This document shows, in pieces, positions 16,554-25,640 of a stretch of 64,000 bases of DNA; the stretch's first letter is position 1; the number at the start of each line of letters is the position of its first letter. The DNA lies in contig NZ_CH672376.1 in assembly GCF_000153105.1 (NCBI RefSeq), positions 1,066,817 through 1,130,816 of the forward strand, read 5' to 3'. The translations under genes were made by a program, and so were the position numbers. This DNA comes from Blastopirellula marina DSM 3645 (GTDB lineage Bacteria; Planctomycetota; Planctomycetia; Pirellulales; Pirellulaceae). The notes beneath the pieces were generated by a model. That model did not search any database. It worked only from the letters and a program-made list of their open reading frames with translations, and was not told where the DNA came from.

Positions 16554-17969
16554 TTAGCGCGGATGCGGAGTCGCGTCGATATGTCCGGCCGGCGTCGGGC
16601 TGGGCGCCGCGTTGAGCCCGCCGTGCAGCAAGTAGCCATCGATCAGTATCTCACTTGTCCGCTTTTGCAGCAAATGATCGATCAATTCAATCCGACGCTG
16701 CGTAAAATCGTGATAGGCGTGCAGCACGTGGGGCCATTCTTCGCGGCGAGCCTGATAGCTTTTCAGCGACGTTTCGTAAGCTGACTTTAGTTCCGGCAAC
16801 ACGATTTCTTCGTAGGTGAGCACATGTTGCATCGCGCTCAAATACTGTTCGTATTGTTCGGCCAAGCTCATGCGCAATTGCATCTCAACGCGCCGAATTT
16901 CGTTCTGTTGACGGGAATAGTCGGACCGGGCCTGGCGAATGGTTCCTTGATTTCGATCGTAGATCGGCAGCTCGATCATTACGTTCAGCGCGGCGGTCGC
17001 GTCGGACGTTTCAAAGTTGTAGCCAGGCCCGCCGCCGACGACGACATCCGGCACCCATTGGACATTTTCGCGCGTGACGGTGATGCGATCTTCACGCAGC
17101 TTCGAGTGGGCGGCGAGGATCTCGGGGCTTTCGCGCAGGATTCGCTCATACGCCAGATCAAAATCAATCAGGCCATCTTGGATCGCGAGATCTCCGATCA
17201 GCGGTTGGTACGGCAAGTCGACGCTGACGAGGGAGCTGAGTTGGAAGAACTCGCGACGGATCCGATTTTCGGCTTGCAGCAGGGCCAGTTGTTCGCGGCG
17301 GAGCGACGCGTTGGCTTTGTGCAGATCGACTTGATTCGCCTGGCCGAGATTGAACATTTCACGCGTCGTCACCAGATGGTCTTCGGCCGTCTTCAGCAAT
17401 TCCTTTTGCAACGCGAGAATCTGCTGTGCGGCGAGCGTTTTGGCGAAGTGCAGCCGAACGTCATTACAAACGCGAAACTGCTGAGCGACCGCTTGATGCT
17501 CGGCCACTTTGGCGCGCTGCAAGTATTTGTCACGACTGATCTGCAGCTTGTTGGCGGTCACAAACCGTTGTTTTAGTTCGGCTCCTTGCCATTCGCCAGC
17601 AGTTCCTTCGACGCCGATATTTTCGGCTACGTAGGCGAGGGTCGGATTGGGATAGAGACCGGCTTGCTGCGCTTTGGCGAGCGACCCGGTGATTTGATAC
17701 TGGGCCTGCAGGATCGTTGGATTGTTGCGCGCCGCCAGGTCGAGCAGTTGCTCCAGCGTCAAATTTTTCGGAGCCGCGTCAGGCGTCAGATCATTCCAGC
17801 GAATCCCCGCAGCGACCGTCTTGAGACCCTCGTCCGGAGGCGACGTCAGCAGCGTCCCCGGCGTTGTCGGACTCGTCGGCGAGACCGGCTGCCCCCAGGC
17901 TAGCGAGGCGCAACTGCCGAAGACAAGAATGCTGGCAAACCAACTCGTGGATTTACGATAGCGGAACAT
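16554..17969 (-). CDS. TolC-family outer membrane efflux protein
   Basis: A 471-residue protein with a signal peptide (FASILVFGSCASLAWGQ) and the long alpha-helical repeats of outer membrane efflux proteins: LEQLLDLAARNNPTILQAQ near the start, ALNVMIELPIYDRNQGTIRQA in the second repeat, then long coiled helices to the end. It should form a trimeric channel through the outer membrane. An inner membrane pump and adaptor are not present nearby. The frame is open back to 18047, but ATG 17969 gives a normal signal peptide. Upstream partner of the multicopper oxidase in one transcription unit. Confidence 0.85.
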   Translation of the reverse strand: MFRYRKSTSWFASILVFGSCASLAWGQPVSPTSPTTPGTLLTSPPDEGLKTVAAGIRWNDLTPDAAPKNLTLEQLLDLAARNNPTILQAQYQITGSLAKAQQAGLYPNPTLAYVAENIGVEGTAGEWQGAELKQRFVTANKLQISRDKYLQRAKVAEHQAVAQQFRVCNDVRLHFAKTLAAQQILALQKELLKTAEDHLVTTREMFNLGQANQVDLHKANASLRREQLALLQAENRIRREFFQLSSLVSVDLPYQPLIGDLAIQDGLIDFDLAYERILRESPEILAAHSKLREDRITVTRENVQWVPDVVVGGGPGYNFETSDATAALNVMIELPIYDRNQGTIRQARSDYSRQQNEIRRVEMQLRMSLAEQYEQYLSAMQHVLTYEEIVLPELKSAYETSLKSYQARREEWPHVLHAYHDFTQRRIELIDHLLQKRTSEILIDGYLLHGGLNAAPSPTPAGHIDATPHPR

Positions 17970-18174
17970 AGTGAAGTCAACGCGAAGGGCGAACGGAATC
18001 GGCACATCGTAAATGATCGTCGAATCCGAACTCTCACATTGCCGCACTTCACCATTTCAACCAATGCAAAACCGTCAAATGCCAGACTTTGACGACTAGG
18101 CAAAGGACGCAAACGCGTTGGTGACAGCACCGTCTCTCGAACGTGACTGCGTGCTAGCTGCTGAGCGGCTCTTT

Positions 18175-18612
18175 TCAAACCCCCGTTTGCCGATTCACCA
18201 AATCATGGGTAATCGCCGAGAAGACGTCGCGCAGCTTGTCGAACTCGCGATCTTCTCCCTGGAACATCACCAGCACTTTGGCGTCGGCGAAGTCGAAGGC
18301 GCGGATCTGGGCTTGGACCAGCATGTCCAAACAATAGAAGTGCATGTTGCAGCCGAACGTTTCGTAACCGGCGAACGTTTCGGTGGTCGTTTCGTATTCG
18401 AAATCGTCGTACGTCTCGTCCATCGCGGCGACGACGGCGTCGACCGCTTCCTGCAGATCGGTGTCGCTAGGATGGACCGTAATGTTCCAAAATGCGTCGC
18501 TGGGGCTGTAGACCGAGGTCGAGCGAGGCCACTCTTGGGCCTGCTCTTCGACCAGCTTCCAGTTCTCGGGATAAGAGAAACTGACCCCAAAATTTTCGTA
18601 CACGGCCGCCAT
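18175..18612 (-). CDS. Conserved hypothetical protein (DcrB/PsbP-like fold suspected)
   Basis: A 145-residue protein beginning MAAVYENFGVSFSYPENWKL; the FSYPENWKL segment resembles the start of DcrB/PsbP-like domains. Alternating strands and helices follow (WNITVHPSDTDLQEAVDAV and VLVMFQGEDREFDKLRDVF). No signal peptide is seen, so it may be cytoplasmic. The role is unknown and the fold assignment is a guess from the N-terminal motif. Confidence 0.6.
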   Translation of the reverse strand: MAAVYENFGVSFSYPENWKLVEEQAQEWPRSTSVYSPSDAFWNITVHPSDTDLQEAVDAVVAAMDETYDDFEYETTTETFAGYETFGCNMHFYCLDMLVQAQIRAFDFADAKVLVMFQGEDREFDKLRDVFSAITHDLVNRQTGV

Positions 18613-18760
18613 CAGCAGGGCTCCCAGCGATTTTTTGTTCTCTAAACACCCGATTTTACCGTTCTGCGCGAGAAACGTAACCGGCGCCGCTCTGGCTGGA
18701 CGAAGCAGGTTTTGATATCGTTCGCCGCTTCTATCTTTTTACCCCTTCGATTTACCGCTC

Positions 18761-19708
18761 ATGACGCGGCTTTTTGGCACTCCCAGAAACCGAATTTCGT
18801 ACGACATTCGTGCGTCGGCAGTGCTGCGCCTCGCGTTGGGGCTCTTGTTGCTAGCAATAAGCGGCTGCGCGACCTTCTCGAGGCAGTCGGCCGAGCACCA
18901 AAAAGTCGTCAACGGCCGGCAACTCGCCCAGCAGGGGGTCGATGCTTTGCAGCGGGGCGATATCGAGCGGGCCGAAACCTTGCTGGCCAAAGCGAAAAAG
19001 GCCTGTCCGGTCGATGTGCATACCCGGTCGCAGTACGCCGAGGCGCTCCATCGCAAAGGGGATATCGACGGCGCGATCGTCGAAATGAAGGAGGCGATTC
19101 GGATCTCGGGGGATGACGCCAGCATGATGGTTCGGCTGGGACGGATTTACTATCGAGCGGGGCGGCTCCCCGAAGCTGATCAGCAGGCGCAGCAGACAAT
19201 CGCCCAATATCCGCGGTGTGCTGACGCCTGGCTGTTGGCCGGCGATCTGGCCGAGAATCGCAATGATTGGCAAGACGCCGAGTCGTGCTACTTGCGGTGC
19301 GCCTCGTTCACAGAAGACGTGACGCCGGTTCTTATTCGCTTGGCTCGAGCCCAACGTCAACTGTCGCAGCCCGATCGTTCGCTGGCTTGCCTGACCCGCG
19401 CCGAACGAGCCTATCCGCTGGGAGAAGCTCCGATCGAGTTGCTGGTCGAGCAAGGGCTGACGCTGCAAGCGGCTGGTCGTTTCGAAGCGGCCGCCGACCA
19501 CTTGATTGCGGCGATGGAGAAGGGAACGCCTGACCCCGAGCTCATGTCGCGGTTGGCGCAATGCGAACTCTCGGCGGGGCGGATCGCCCGGGCGGAGTGG
19601 GCTTTGCGGCAAACCTTATCGATGGATCCGCAAAATGTCCGGGGGCGCGAGATCGCCGCAGAAATCCCCCTTGCCCGGCAGCGAATGGGGCAGACGCTGC
19701 AGCGATAA
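18761..19708 (+). CDS. TPR-repeat lipoprotein
   Basis: A 315-residue protein with a lipoprotein signal (LLLLAISGC, Cys36) followed by about seven TPR-like helix pairs, for example GVDALQRGDIERAETLLAKA, HRKGDIDGAIVEMKEAIR and AGRFEAAADHLIAAMEKG. It should sit as a scaffold on a membrane facing the periplasm, as BamD- or PilF-like TPR lipoproteins do. No specific partner is encoded nearby. Confidence 0.8.
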   Translation: MTRLFGTPRNRISYDIRASAVLRLALGLLLLAISGCATFSRQSAEHQKVVNGRQLAQQGVDALQRGDIERAETLLAKAKKACPVDVHTRSQYAEALHRKGDIDGAIVEMKEAIRISGDDASMMVRLGRIYYRAGRLPEADQQAQQTIAQYPRCADAWLLAGDLAENRNDWQDAESCYLRCASFTEDVTPVLIRLARAQRQLSQPDRSLACLTRAERAYPLGEAPIELLVEQGLTLQAAGRFEAAADHLIAAMEKGTPDPELMSRLAQCELSAGRIARAEWALRQTLSMDPQNVRGREIAAEIPLARQRMGQTLQR

Positions 19709-19783
19709 ACGCACAATCGCTAGGATCGTTACGACCCAATCTTGGTTAGGCGAAACGAGGGCGGCGTAACCTCTTACAGGCGT

Positions 19784-19811
19784 TTGACAAGCGGCGGAAC
19801 GGTCCTAGGTT
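19784..19811 (+). promoter_or_regulatory. Candidate promoter for the 74-residue protein
   Basis: TTGACA (19784-19789), a perfect -35, is followed after 16 bp by TAGGTT (19806-19811), a weak -10. It lies ~60 bp upstream of the ATG at 19872. Confidence 0.4.
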
Positions 19812-19871
19812 ATCCGTAGATGCGCCAAAGTTGGCGAATTAATTTCTGACACGGGAAACCGGGGTTTTATT

Positions 19872-20096
19872 ATGTCGCATGTGCTCGACGCGAACTTTGT
19901 GGATCGGCGTGACCCGAATCGGCAAACGTCGCAGCAGCTTGAACGTCGCCAATTTACCAACAGTCATAGCGAACTGTCGGACGCGGCGCGTGAGATTGCA
20001 GACGCGGTTGACGGCTACAAGATCCAACATCGACGACGGTTCGTGACCTACGAAGAGATCTTCCAGGTAATCGCGTCGCTGGGTTATCACAAATAG
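19872..20096 (+). CDS. Small basic protein of unknown function
   Basis: A 74-residue protein, MSHVLDANFVDRRDPN at the start and a C-terminal RRRFVTYEEIFQVIASLGYHK that looks like a helix-rich conserved end. The clean ATG, its own promoter-like sequence and the ordered C-terminus support a real gene. It has no signal peptide and no recognised motif; the tail could be a small winged or DNA-binding helix pair, but this is a guess. Confidence 0.6.
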   Translation: MSHVLDANFVDRRDPNRQTSQQLERRQFTNSHSELSDAAREIADAVDGYKIQHRRRFVTYEEIFQVIASLGYHK

Positions 20097-20111
20097 TCAG
20101 CAAGTTGCGGT

Positions 20112-21080
20112 TTAGCTTTCGCTATACAAAATCGGCCGCATCAGCTGGTCGAGAGTGACGATGCCCAGCGTCTTACCGTCGCGCGCTTTAACGACGGCCA
20201 TACTTTCTCCACTGCTTTGCATGCGGAGCAGCGCCGCGATTTGCGTATCGCTACCGGCGACCACCGGCAGCACGCGATACGATTGAATCGTCTTCTCCGG
20301 CGTCAGAATCAAGTCGCAAGTTCGTACGTACCCGATCACTTCGTTCTTGTCAGCCGCTTTCGCCGCCACCGGCAGCGCCGTGATCTTGTTCTTTTTCGCA
20401 TAGGCCAGCGCTGACGTTTTTTCGGCGCCGACTATCGCCACATGCGTGCGGGACAGGGGGAGCGCCAAAGCGCCGACCGATTGATTGGCGACGGCGAACA
20501 GCCCTTGCGCTAATCGTCGTTGACCGGCGTTCAACAGTCCCGCTTCGCCCCCTTCGTCCAGAACGTCTTCCAGCTCTTTGCGGGCCAATTGCAAGCGAAC
20601 TTGCGTGGGCGATTCGCCCAGTAGCCACTGCAGCGCTTGCCCCATGATCCACAACACGGCGGCGAACGGAGCGAACAGAATGGTGCAAAGAAAGAACAAC
20701 GGACTGCCGCGCAGTAGCAGCTTGTTGGGAGCATGAAAAAACAGGTTCTTGGGTAACGATTCGCCGTAGACGAACAACACCGGCGCCAGCAGCGTTGGCA
20801 ACGCCAATTCGGCCGTCGAGTTGCCGGGGAAAAGCATTCCCGCCGCCAACACGATCGAGAGCGAGACCAAATAGTTGGCCAGGTTGTTGCCGATCAGCGT
20901 AGTCGCCACAAACAGCGCCGGGTGATTGGTGAGGAACAACAGGAACTTGGCCAAGAATTTGCCGTCCAGCGCATCCAACACCAAGCGAATGCGCGTCACT
21001 CGATAAAAGCCGGTTTCGGTGCCGCTGAAAAACGCTGACAGGAAAACGGCGAACACGAACAAGGTGACGATCCAAATCAT
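20112..21080 (-). CDS. DUF21/CBS-domain membrane protein (short CorC-like)
   Basis: A 322-residue protein with an N-terminal DUF21 (CNNM-type) transmembrane domain: SAFFSGTETGFYRV, IGNNLANYLVS and YGESLPKNLFF are hallmark segments. Two CBS-like units follow (ALPLSRTHVAIVGAEKT, KTLGIVTLDQLMRPIL at the end). The CorC/HlyC C-terminal domain is missing. CNNM/CorC proteins are linked to magnesium and cobalt export. Its ATG overlaps the stop of the upstream gene by 4 bp, so the two are translationally coupled and may form a heteromer. Confidence 0.85.
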   Translation of the reverse strand: MIWIVTLFVFAVFLSAFFSGTETGFYRVTRIRLVLDALDGKFLAKFLLFLTNHPALFVATTLIGNNLANYLVSLSIVLAAGMLFPGNSTAELALPTLLAPVLFVYGESLPKNLFFHAPNKLLLRGSPLFFLCTILFAPFAAVLWIMGQALQWLLGESPTQVRLQLARKELEDVLDEGGEAGLLNAGQRRLAQGLFAVANQSVGALALPLSRTHVAIVGAEKTSALAYAKKNKITALPVAAKAADKNEVIGYVRTCDLILTPEKTIQSYRVLPVVAGSDTQIAALLRMQSSGESMAVVKARDGKTLGIVTLDQLMRPILYSES

Positions 21081-22342
21081 GACGACTCTTCCTCTCTTTC
21101 AAACAAAGAGAGACGCACGATCGGTTGGCCGCGCAGCGGAACCGAGACGACATGAAAATGAAACGGTCCCCAGGTCACTTCGTCGCCTGGTTCCGGCAGC
21201 TGCTCCAGCTCTTCGTGCAGCAGGCCGTTCACGGTGGTGGGACGAATGGACGGGACCTCGGCGCCAAAGCGTTTCGCCAGGCGTCGCAAACTGGTCATGC
21301 CGGGAATCAGCCAAACGCCCGGCTCGACCTGCTCGAAAGTTTGACGATGCAGCAGACGTTCGCTGCGGCCAGAATGGTACGAGAAGATCGCTTCGGCCGC
21401 GTCGCTTAGGGTCAACACGCCGATTACTTCTCCCAGTTCATTCACGATCGCGGCGACTTCGCGCTGCCGCGTGATCATCTGCTGCAGCACGACCGCCGCT
21501 TTGGTGCACCAAGGCGCATACAGCACCGGCGACGCGAGCCGCTCTAGGTTCTCTTCCGGCAACTCGGTCGCCGTCATCAGGTTGAACGCGCCGGCGACAT
21601 CTTCTGAGTCTGGTTCCGTCACCAGCAGATAGCCGCTCGGCGGAACTTCTCCCGCGAGATCGGCACGCGAGACCGGCGGCCGGAACGAGCGATATTGGCG
21701 ACGCGGCCGCATCAATTCGTTCACGGTCAAGTCGGACAACGAGACGATGTTTTGCAGCGCGACTTGCTCTTGCTCAAGCAGCGCGGCGTTCTCGGTCGAA
21801 AACACAATCGCCCGCTCAAGGTCGGATACCTGCAGATAAGGTTCCGGCTTAAAGCCGGGCCAGATCAGCCGACGCGACAGGGTAATCACGGTCCGCAGCA
21901 GCGGCAGGATCGGATCGGCCGCTTTGACGGCCAATGCGACCGGCAGCGCTAACAGCGTCGCGATTACCGGGGCCCGCAAGACGGCGAAACTTTTCGGCAG
22001 CATCTCGCTGGAGAAGATGATCACCATCAGCGATCCGGCGGCGAACCCGGCTGCGGCGGCGCCCCCAAATTCTCGTTCGATCCGAATGCCGACGACCGAC
22101 GCCAGACTGAAGTAGAGAACATTGACGACCAGATTCCAAAAGAGGACGGCCGAGAGCAAGCGGTCAGGGTCGTTCAGCAGTTGGGCGGCGATTTGCTGCG
22201 TGCTGCTGCCGGAGGCGAGCTTCCGCCGGTCTTCGATCTTGAGATAGAAGAAAGCCGCTTCGGCCGCGGAAAAAATTCCGGATAGCGCAAGCAGCGCCGC
22301 CATGAAGATCAACCACGGCGTGATCGCCGTCATTAATTCCAT
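21077..22342 (-). CDS. CorC/HlyC-family transporter (DUF21-CBS-CorC)
   Basis: A 421-residue protein with the complete architecture: DUF21 membrane domain (GIFSAAEAAFFYLK, FSSEMLPKSFAVL), a CBS pair in the middle (SLSDLTVNELMRPR and VIGVLTLSDAAEAIF) and a C-terminal CorC/HlyC domain (ATTVNGLL-like RPTTVNGLLHEELEQLPEPG). It is predicted to handle divalent cations at the inner membrane. Overlap of 4 bp with the shorter paralogue downstream shows an operon of two non-identical DUF21 proteins. The upstream permease gene at 22373 is on the same strand 30 bp away, so the operon may be longer. Confidence 0.88.
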   Translation of the reverse strand: MELMTAITPWLIFMAALLALSGIFSAAEAAFFYLKIEDRRKLASGSSTQQIAAQLLNDPDRLLSAVLFWNLVVNVLYFSLASVVGIRIEREFGGAAAAGFAAGSLMVIIFSSEMLPKSFAVLRAPVIATLLALPVALAVKAADPILPLLRTVITLSRRLIWPGFKPEPYLQVSDLERAIVFSTENAALLEQEQVALQNIVSLSDLTVNELMRPRRQYRSFRPPVSRADLAGEVPPSGYLLVTEPDSEDVAGAFNLMTATELPEENLERLASPVLYAPWCTKAAVVLQQMITRQREVAAIVNELGEVIGVLTLSDAAEAIFSYHSGRSERLLHRQTFEQVEPGVWLIPGMTSLRRLAKRFGAEVPSIRPTTVNGLLHEELEQLPEPGDEVTWGPFHFHVVSVPLRGQPIVRLSLFEREEESS

Positions 22343-22372
22343 GAATAGTCTCCGGCGTGAGGGCGATTCTCT

Positions 22373-24253
22373 TTACGAGTCATCTTGCCCAGACGTTCTC
22401 CCCATTTCGACGTCAAATTCGTAGATCGCTGGAATCAGCATAGCGAATGTCGTAAAGCCGTAGGAGAAGGCAGTCACCAGAAAGACCTCTAGATTTTTGT
22501 TCAGCAGCAACGTCGTGATCGCGTAAAACGTCGCTAGCGGCACCACAAACGCCGCCGTCGCGATCGCCGGAGAAGGATTGCGATGGCCGATCGCGACATA
22601 CAACCCGAGTCCCCCGCCGGCGATGAATCCCAGGAACGGGAAGAGCTGGAAGTGGAACGAGTCGCTGAACGAAATCATCAGCAAGATACAGGTAATCACC
22701 CCCAAAAACAGGAAGAAGACCGTGCCTAGGCTCACGCCGATCGCAACTCGACTGCTGGCGTAAATCATGCCGCAGTGAATGCCGAGCGTCGTCACAAACA
22801 GATACATCACCGCCAGGCCGAGACTCAGGAAGACCAGGTTCTCGGTATTCATGCCGTTTTGCCACCAGAGGTAAAACGTCAGTAGCAGCGGCGCGACCAC
22901 CATTTCTTTAGTCACCCACAACACGCCCAGCAACTTGCCAAAAATAAATTCTCGCGGGGTCAGATCGGTCACCAGCAGAATATCGAGCGATCGTCCGTCT
23001 CGTTCGTTGGTGATGGAGGTGACCGCTAATGCGTTGACAATCACCATGCTGACCAGGTACAGCGGCGTCAGCGCCTGAGCGGCGTCTGGAATGATCGCGC
23101 CCATCTGATCGACGATCGACTTGGCCGCATTGCTGAGGATCAATTGGTGCAGCGCCACCGCCGCCGCTGCGACCAGCAGCATATAGACAACCCGAATGAT
23201 GATCACCTTGCGACCATACGCCCAGGTCTGGGTCTCTCGCCATAAGACCGGGTTATCCCAGACCTGACGATGATTCGACTGCATCTTGCGGGTCCGAGCA
23301 TCCACATGCTCTGAGCGCCGCGATTCATCCGATTCGGCGGCCGGTTTGTCTTGTTTGAGGGCCAAGTCATGCTCGGCGCCCCAGATCGACTCTTGCGTTT
23401 CGGCTTTGGGGCCAAAATCACGCCGCGCTTCTCGTGACGGATTCCAGACGCGGACCAGGGCGATCGACAGCCCGTTCAGCACGAGCGTCGTGCCGCAGGC
23501 GATCACCAGATAAAGCCAGATTGGATTGCCCAACGCTCCCAGTTCGATTGACAAGGTCGGAAACGGGCGAGCCGCTTCCAGCACCGCGCGAATCGGGCTG
23601 AGCGCCGTCGCCAGCGTGTCGGGGGCCATGCCCAACGGCATGTCGCCGATCAACCAGGTCAACGCGCCCGCGGCGATCGCTTCACAAAAACCAAGCCAAA
23701 ATACGATCGCCAGCGCGGTCAGCGACAACGTTTGAAACGTCTTCTCGCGCCACAGCGCCAGCGTCGACCCCAAACTGCCTGCGGCGATCGCCGTGACAAA
23801 TGTCACCAGAAAGACATAGATGATCTGCGAAGGAGAGACCCCGCCAAACAGCACGACGGCCGTAAAGAGCGGCAGCGCCGCGAGGATCAGCACGAGCACG
23901 TTCAGCAAGCTGGCCAGCATCTTGCCGAGGACCAGTTCCGAGTTATTTAGTCGCGTCATCAGCAGCAGGATGAGCGTCTTTTTATCTTTCTCCAGCGCGA
24001 CGGCGCTGGCCGACGAGAAGGCGGCGAAGAAAATTACCAGACTCAACTGAATCGGGGCAAGAATCTGAAAGAGAACGGCCCCAAACCGAGCCATATCGCC
24101 AACATTGCGAATGATCTGCGTACCGGCCATCACGAGCCAGGCGGTGCACATCAGCAAAAAGAGCGCGGCGACATAGACCGTGCGGTAGGTGTAAAACTTG
24201 CTCCGCCGTGGAGTAACGGCGGCTTCTCGCGTAAAGACGGGCCCGATGAACAA
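22373..24253 (-). CDS. Fused ABC-2-type permease (two permease halves)
   Basis: A 626-residue integral membrane protein. The first half (~1-270) and second half (~345-626) each have about six hydrophobic segments, and each carries the same short landmark, TRLNNSELVLGK and TDLTPREFIFGK, as in ABC-2 permeases. A charged linker (~280-340) separates them. It therefore looks like two permease subunits fused. No ATP-binding subunit is adjacent; it must be encoded elsewhere. The gene starts with TTG at 24253, supported by AAGGA 7 bp upstream. Confidence 0.75.
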   Translation of the reverse strand: MFIGPVFTREAAVTPRRSKFYTYRTVYVAALFLLMCTAWLVMAGTQIIRNVGDMARFGAVLFQILAPIQLSLVIFFAAFSSASAVALEKDKKTLILLLMTRLNNSELVLGKMLASLLNVLVLILAALPLFTAVVLFGGVSPSQIIYVFLVTFVTAIAAGSLGSTLALWREKTFQTLSLTALAIVFWLGFCEAIAAGALTWLIGDMPLGMAPDTLATALSPIRAVLEAARPFPTLSIELGALGNPIWLYLVIACGTTLVLNGLSIALVRVWNPSREARRDFGPKAETQESIWGAEHDLALKQDKPAAESDESRRSEHVDARTRKMQSNHRQVWDNPVLWRETQTWAYGRKVIIIRVVYMLLVAAAAVALHQLILSNAAKSIVDQMGAIIPDAAQALTPLYLVSMVIVNALAVTSITNERDGRSLDILLVTDLTPREFIFGKLLGVLWVTKEMVVAPLLLTFYLWWQNGMNTENLVFLSLGLAVMYLFVTTLGIHCGMIYASSRVAIGVSLGTVFFLFLGVITCILLMISFSDSFHFQLFPFLGFIAGGGLGLYVAIGHRNPSPAIATAAFVVPLATFYAITTLLLNKNLEVFLVTAFSYGFTTFAMLIPAIYEFDVEMGRTSGQDDS

Positions 24254-24401
24254 CGTGCGGTCCTTGGTCGAAGGAAAGCGGTCAGAAGCGGAAAAGCTTC
24301 GATTATAGCTGGAGACCCACTGAATTAGGACGCCGTCGCCGGCGCCGGCGTGTTAAAACCTGGGGTGTTTTCCATCTTCGCGCCTGCTTGAATCCCCCCA
24401 G

Positions 24402-25064
24402 ATGGGATTATTTGGCGCGATTTCGACATTTTCCGCCAATATCGGCCCCGGTCTGCGGCTCTTACCTGTGGTTCATCGCGACGATCCAACAAGACAGAAC
24501 GAGCCTTTGAGCAAGGACGACTCCACGTTCGAAAAGGCGCCGATAGATGCTGCCGCCGTCGAAACGTACTACTGCGAACATGCCGAACGCCTGCAACGCT
24601 TTGTTTGGGGGGTGGTGCGTGACGCGCCTACGGCGGCGGATGTTGTCCACACGACCTTTGTCAAATTCGCCGCGCTGGGCGGTTCGGTAGAGCCAGCTGC
24701 TCGCAAGAGCTGGCTCTACCAAGTCGCCTATCGCGAGGCATTGTCGATCCGCCGTCGCTTGGCCGTGGGCCGCAAAGTCGACGAGCGGCTCCAATGGCTG
24801 CACGCAGGCTGGGACTCGGCGGCGCCCGATACGGAACTCGTTCGCGGTGAATTGATCGACCAGGTTCGCCAGGCGATCGACCGCTTGCCGGAAGAGTTGA
24901 AACAAATCGTTTACTTGCGAACTTACGAAGAACAAACTTTTGCCGAAATCGCCGAGACGTTGCAAATCCCGCTAGGCACCGCGTTGGGCCGGATGCGAAA
25001 CGCGCTCGCGAAACTAAAAACGGCCCTCACCAAACTCGACCAACAAACCAAACGCGAAAACTGA
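24402..25064 (+). CDS. ECF-type RNA polymerase sigma factor
   Basis: A 220-residue protein with sigma2 (ETYYCEHAERLQRFVWGVV, TAADVVHTTFVKF, SWLYQVAYREA) and sigma4 (IDRLPEELKQIVYLRTYEEQ, FAEIAETLQIPLGTALGRM). The first ~40 residues are extra and the true start may be downstream (a TTG near 24507), as no good ribosome-binding site precedes ATG 24402. It is followed after 12 bp by a probable anti-sigma gene, so it likely directs the operon to 31054, including itself. Confidence 0.85.
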   Translation: MGLFGAISTFSANIGPGLRLLPVVHRDDPTRQNEPLSKDDSTFEKAPIDAAAVETYYCEHAERLQRFVWGVVRDAPTAADVVHTTFVKFAALGGSVEPAARKSWLYQVAYREALSIRRRLAVGRKVDERLQWLHAGWDSAAPDTELVRGELIDQVRQAIDRLPEELKQIVYLRTYEEQTFAEIAETLQIPLGTALGRMRNALAKLKTALTKLDQQTKREN

Positions 25065-25076
25065 CCGTCAAGTCTT

Positions 25077-25640
25077 ATGAGCCAATTCTCGGAACAAGCT
25101 GATTTTGATCTCACCGCGGTGCGGTATCTCTCTGGCGAACTTTCGCCGGCCGAGACCGCCGCGTTCGAGATGCTGTTGGCCGATGACGTCTCGGCGTGTG
25201 AACGTCTGGCCGATGTCGTCGAGCTGACCGCAGCGATGATGACCGTCCCCAGTGCGCCGGATGCGCGGCCGACGCGGGGCGGTCTCGCTACCACGACATC
25301 CTCCCGTCGTTCGACTTCGTTCTGGCCGGCGGCGCTGGCCGCATCCATCGTGTTGGCGGTCGTCGGCGGACTAGCGACGATGGTTGCCTGGAATGAGGAC
25401 GCCGACACCCGATTGGCGCAGTCCTGGATCGATTCTTCCGACGCCGTCGACGAATTTTTAGCGGTAGAAACTTTGCCGGTTGCCGAACAATCGCTGACGC
25501 CGCAACTGAATGCGCTGCAGTGGGATGGCGAGGATGAAGCCGGCTGGAATACTCCTCCCGCTTGGATGCTGGCCGCCGTCGCGTTGGAGCAAGAGGATGA
25601 TCTCGATCGTGAAGCGACGACCGAAGAGGTGCAGCAGTGA
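25077..25640 (+). CDS. Putative anti-sigma factor, single-pass membrane
   Basis: A 187-residue protein. The N-terminal ~60 residues (VRYLSGELSPAETAAFEML, CERLADVVELTAAM) resemble an anti-sigma domain of the FecR/zinc-finger-like helical type but lack the H-x3-C-x2-C zinc motif. One transmembrane helix follows at about residues 83-103 (WPAALAASIVLAVVGGLA), then an acidic extracytoplasmic tail. It starts 12 bp after the sigma factor and its stop overlaps the next start (GTGA). Role inferred from topology and position. Confidence 0.7.
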   Translation: MSQFSEQADFDLTAVRYLSGELSPAETAAFEMLLADDVSACERLADVVELTAAMMTVPSAPDARPTRGGLATTTSSRRSTSFWPAALAASIVLAVVGGLATMVAWNEDADTRLAQSWIDSSDAVDEFLAVETLPVAEQSLTPQLNALQWDGEDEAGWNTPPAWMLAAVALEQEDDLDREATTEEVQQ

